Assembly (NCBI GenBank): GCA_020025915.1 | Contig: JAHHRH010000005.1 | Location: 1-64,000, forward strand | Source of the DNA: Sutterella sp. | Lineage (GTDB): Bacteria > Pseudomonadota > Gammaproteobacteria > Burkholderiales > Burkholderiaceae_F | DNA: 64,000 bases | Direction: 5' to 3' | Shown: in pieces, positions 61,188-64,000 of the stretch | Numbering within the stretch: position 1 is the stretch's first letter | Layout: the number at the start of each line of letters is the position of its first letter | Made by a program: the position numbers and the translations under genes | The notes under the pieces: model-generated | Database searches by the model: none | What the model saw: only the letters and a program-made list of their open reading frames with translations | Told to the model about the DNA's origin: nothing

Positions 61188-62483
61188 TCATTCAGCACGG
61201 AAACTCAAAGCCTTTGCAATCGCGTCTGCAGCCTGATCAAGGGCCACCGTCGTCTGTTCGGCATAAACTGTGGCACCTTCGCGAAGCGCCTTCACAGAGA
61301 CCGTGCCAGAAGCCAATTCATCTTCCGTGGCAAAGACGGCAAAGCAAGCACCGCTCGCGTCAGCCTTCTTCATCTGGCTCTTGATACTACCCTTATTCGG
61401 GTGCACCATCACGCGCACACCCAGGTCGCGCATGGCTTCAGCCAAAAGCATAGCCTTGACCTGTGTCTCGCCACCGTGATGAAGCACATAGACATCGGTC
61501 TGAGCCTTCTGCGGCACATTGCCACATTCACGCATGAGTTCGATGACGCGTTCCATCCCCATGGCGAAACCAACGCCAGGCGCGGGACGGCCACCCAACA
61601 TTTCGATCAACGGGTCATAGCGACCACCACCACAGATCGTGCCCTGAGCACCCAACTTATCCGTGATCCATTCAAAGACCGTGTGATTGTAGTAGTCAAG
61701 ACCACGCACCAAACGCGGATTGATCACATAGTTAATGCCCGCAGCACTCACGATAGATTCCATACGATCGAGGAACTGGCGGCTGTCGTCACCGAGGAAG
61801 TCCAGTAAACGCGGTGCCGCGTTGACGAGATCCTGCATCTCAGGATTCTTCGTATCCAAAATACGCAATGGGTTCGTATAGAGTCGGCGCTTAGCGTCTT
61901 CGTCAAGAATGTCTTGATTGCCTTCAAAATAGCGAATCAAAGCTTCGCGGTGAGCCTGACGTTCAGTCAACGCACCCAAGGTATTGAGTTCAAGATGCAC
62001 ATCACCCACGCCCAGTTCTTTCCAGATACGAGCAAGCATGATGATCATTTCAGCGTCAATTTCCGGGCCTTCCATACCGAGCGCTTCAGCGCCCAACTGA
62101 TGGAACTGACGATAGCGGCCACGCTGAGGCCGTTCATGACGGAACATCGGGCCCATGTACCACAAGCGCTGCGTGGCACCGTAAAGCAAGTTGTGTTCGT
62201 TGACCGAACGAACTACGGCTGACGTGCATTCCGGACGCAAGGTCAACTGGTCACCGTTCATGCTATCGGTAAAGGAATACATTTCCTTTTCGACGATATC
62301 GGTCACTTCACCCACACCACGGGTAAAAACCTTGGTGTTTTCAAGAATCGGGGTACGGATTTCTTGATAGCCATAGCGTTCAAGCACGCCCACGGCCGTC
62401 TGTTGTACCGTCTGCCAAATCGTAGCATCGGCAGGGAGCATGTCGTTCATGCCCTTGACACCGGCAAATTTTTCTTTACTCAT
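61188..62483 (-). CDS. hisS: Histidine-tRNA ligase
   Basis: Class II aminoacyl-tRNA synthetase (431 residues). Motif 2 (TQRLWYMGPMFRHERPQRGRYRQFHQLG), the histidine loops LVRGLDYYNHTVFE and GTICGGGRYDPL, and motif 3 (GVGFAMGMERVIELM) are present, followed by the anticodon-binding domain. It lies 20 bases after ispG. Confidence 0.97.
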   Translation of the reverse strand: MSKEKFAGVKGMNDMLPADATIWQTVQQTAVGVLERYGYQEIRTPILENTKVFTRGVGEVTDIVEKEMYSFTDSMNGDQLTLRPECTSAVVRSVNEHNLLYGATQRLWYMGPMFRHERPQRGRYRQFHQLGAEALGMEGPEIDAEMIIMLARIWKELGVGDVHLELNTLGALTERQAHREALIRYFEGNQDILDEDAKRRLYTNPLRILDTKNPEMQDLVNAAPRLLDFLGDDSRQFLDRMESIVSAAGINYVINPRLVRGLDYYNHTVFEWITDKLGAQGTICGGGRYDPLIEMLGGRPAPGVGFAMGMERVIELMRECGNVPQKAQTDVYVLHHGGETQVKAMLLAEAMRDLGVRVMVHPNKGSIKSQMKKADASGACFAVFATEDELASGTVSVKALREGATVYAEQTTVALDQAADAIAKALSFRAE

Positions 62484-62503
62484 TCTCTTTATCTATTCTG
62501 AGT

Positions 62504-63757
62504 TCATTCCCCACGGCGAGCTTGGCCGTAGGTGGTTTGGACGAATTCTTCAATCATAGCGTGAAAGCGTGTCTGTATGTCATCACCCTTGAGACTACAG
62601 ACCTTTTCACCGCGCACATAAACGGGCGCAACGGGACTTTCACCTGCCCCAGGCAAACTAATGCCAATATCAGCCTGACGACTTTCGCCTGGACCATTTA
62701 CCACGCAGCCCATGACAGCAACCGTCATATTTTCTACGCCAGGCGCCTTCACGCGCCACTCAGGCATTCTGTCGCGTAAAAAGGCTTGCGTCCCCGCTGC
62801 CAGACGTTGGAATAAGTCTGACGTCGTGCGGCCACACCCTGGGCAACTCGTAACGAGTGGCGTAAAGCTACGCAAACCCATACACTGAAGGATTTCTTGT
62901 GCCACGACCACTTCCTCGGTGCGAGGTGCCCCGGGACTTGGCGTCAACGACACGCGAATTGTGTCACCAATCCCCTCTTGCAAAAGGACTGATAACGCAG
63001 CGGTTGAAGCCACAATGCCCTTAGATCCAATACCGGCTTCCGTCAAACCTAAATGCAAGGCATAGTTGCAACGGCGTGCCAACATACGATAGACCGCAAT
63101 AAGCCCTTGAACCTCAGAAACCTTCGCACTCAACACGATGCGATCGGCCGGTAAACCTAAGCGCACGGCTTCATCAGCACTTTGCACAGCGCTTTCGACG
63201 AGCGCATGACGTAAGACCGCATCAGGCGCCAACGGAAGCCCGGCTGCTTGATTTTCATCCATCATGCGAGCCAACAACACTTGATCGAGCGACCCCCAGT
63301 TAACACCAATACGAACAGCCGCGCCATACTTCTTAGCGACCTCGATCATCATGGCGAAATTTTCTTCACCCTTAGCACCCTTACCAACGTTACCTGGATT
63401 GATGCGGTACTTCGACAAAGCGGCCGCGCATTCGGGGTAGTCCGTCAAGAGCTTATGGCCGTTGTAGTGAAAGTCACCCACGAGCGGCACATCACAACCC
63501 GCTTTGTCGAGCGCCTTACGAATCGCAGCCACTCCTCGGGCGGCTTCAGGCGTGTTCACCGTCAGACGAACGAGCTCGCTCCCAACGCGCCAAAGCGCCA
63601 AAATCTGGGCGACACTTCCTTCGACATCAGCCGTTGACGTATTGGTCATCGACTGCACAACAATCGGGTTCATGCCGCCAATCACAACTTTTCGCTGTCC
63701 CCAAGAGACAGTCACGGCATGCGTTTTACGGCGAAATACGACATTATTTTCCGACAC
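62504..63757 (-). CDS. ispG: 4-hydroxy-3-methylbut-2-enyl-diphosphate synthase IspG
   Basis: [4Fe-4S] enzyme of the MEP isoprenoid pathway. N-terminal TIM barrel (PIVVQSMTNTSTADVEGSV), a family region with RIGVNWGSLDQ, and cluster motifs SCPGCGRTTSDLF and MGCVVNGPGESR. The 417-residue length is normal. First of the ispG-hisS-yfgM-bamB run, after rodZ. Confidence 0.97.
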   Translation of the reverse strand: MSENNVVFRRKTHAVTVSWGQRKVVIGGMNPIVVQSMTNTSTADVEGSVAQILALWRVGSELVRLTVNTPEAARGVAAIRKALDKAGCDVPLVGDFHYNGHKLLTDYPECAAALSKYRINPGNVGKGAKGEENFAMMIEVAKKYGAAVRIGVNWGSLDQVLLARMMDENQAAGLPLAPDAVLRHALVESAVQSADEAVRLGLPADRIVLSAKVSEVQGLIAVYRMLARRCNYALHLGLTEAGIGSKGIVASTAALSVLLQEGIGDTIRVSLTPSPGAPRTEEVVVAQEILQCMGLRSFTPLVTSCPGCGRTTSDLFQRLAAGTQAFLRDRMPEWRVKAPGVENMTVAVMGCVVNGPGESRQADIGISLPGAGESPVAPVYVRGEKVCSLKGDDIQTRFHAMIEEFVQTTYGQARRGE

Positions 63758-63804
63758 GGCGGATCTCCAGTTGTACTCGGTTGATCTCTACCCACTAGGC
63801 AGAG

Positions 63805-63830
63805 AAAAGCGGCCTCAAAGGCCGCCTTTT
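63805..63830. terminator. Terminator after rodZ
   Basis: AAAAGCGGCCT-CAA-AGGCCGCCTTTT hairpin about 30 bases after the rodZ stop. ispG then needs its own promoter or partial readthrough. Confidence 0.85.
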
Positions 63831-63859
63831 GCAGAGAGACGACCCTTTGAAAGGATCGT

Positions 63860-64000
63860 TTATTTCACGTCAAAGCGACAAATGCCATTTCGCGTTACTT
63901 TTGTAAGCTCAAACGGTTTTCCATCAACAGTGAGGGTCAATACATTCGCATTGCCCACAGTCACCTTTGACCCCACCGGAACCTCTAAGTTTTTGACATC
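63860..64000 (-). CDS. rodZ: Cytoskeleton protein RodZ, C-terminal end (partial)
   Basis: The last 46 codons of a minus-strand gene cut by the window edge. The peptide contains VPVGSKVTVGNANVLTLTVD, then GKPFELTKVTRNGICRF, resembling the C-terminal beta domain of RodZ (DUF4115), which carries GNA...LTVDGK motifs. RodZ links MreB to the elongasome. Position immediately before ispG is the standard place. Confidence 0.8.
   Translation of the reverse strand, partial: DVKNLEVPVGSKVTVGNANVLTLTVDGKPFELTKVTRNGICRFDVK

Overview
The window looks like chromosome of a member of the Sutterellaceae (Burkholderiales, Betaproteobacteria), probably Sutterella or a close relative. Three things suggest this. 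Several gene orders are classic for Burkholderiales or beta/gammaproteobacteria: rodZ-ispG-hisS-yfgM-bamB-der-hfq-hflX, orn/M48 peptidase/rsgA, recG-oxyR, rpsF-priB-rpsR-rplI, and thrC-moeA-moaD-moaE next to clpB. There is a strongly anaerobic C4-dicarboxylate metabolism. There is also a type II-B CRISPR-Cas system with a Cas9 of about 1,440 residues, a group known from Sutterella and Parasutterella. The assignment is inferred from recalled family knowledge; no search was run.

Layout. 1-1.7 kb: a decayed IS110-family element with a possible bridge RNA upstream of its transposase. 1.8-7.7 kb (minus strand): a fumarate-respiration block frdA-frdB-aspA-dcuA, in which aspartate is deaminated to fumarate, fumarate is reduced to succinate and a Dcu carrier exchanges the dicarboxylates. 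A DcuC-type carrier lies at 13.5 kb. No membrane anchor gene (frdC) adjoins frdAB. 8.5-13.2 kb: ridA, recG, oxyR and an AI-2E family transporter. 14.9-22.2 kb: orn, M48 protease, rsgA, moaA, putP and an unknown gene. 22.2-29.2 kb (minus strand): clpB with a clear heat-shock promoter, then a tightly overlapping operon thrC-mobB-moeA-moaD-moaE-crcB. The ThrC-like protein lacks the PLP-binding lysine.

29.5-41.1 kb is the most interesting part. A PIN-PhoH ATPase gene is followed by a tracrRNA with a good promoter and terminator, then cas9-cas1-cas2-cas4. The housekeeping genes dnaB and a DUF456 gene follow. Only then comes a CRISPR array with 14 full repeats, 14 spacers and one truncated repeat. 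The tracrRNA anti-repeat fixes the array as transcribed on the minus strand, towards the cas operon. The truncated repeat lies at the transcript's 5' end, next to an unusually palindromic AT-rich leader.

41.1-64 kb: the rpsF-priB-rpsR-rplI operon with an S6:S18-type leader, rlmB-rnr, tRNA-Leu(CAG), an orphan HicB-like protein, an MscS channel, a phosphoribosyltransferase and purA. Next is the hflK-hflC-DUF2065 operon, without the hisZ usually found before purA. Inserted genes (yjiH-yjiG and an SDR threonine dehydrogenase) separate hflK from hflX. The canonical run hflX-hfq-der-bamB-yfgM-hisS-ispG follows, and the window ends inside rodZ.
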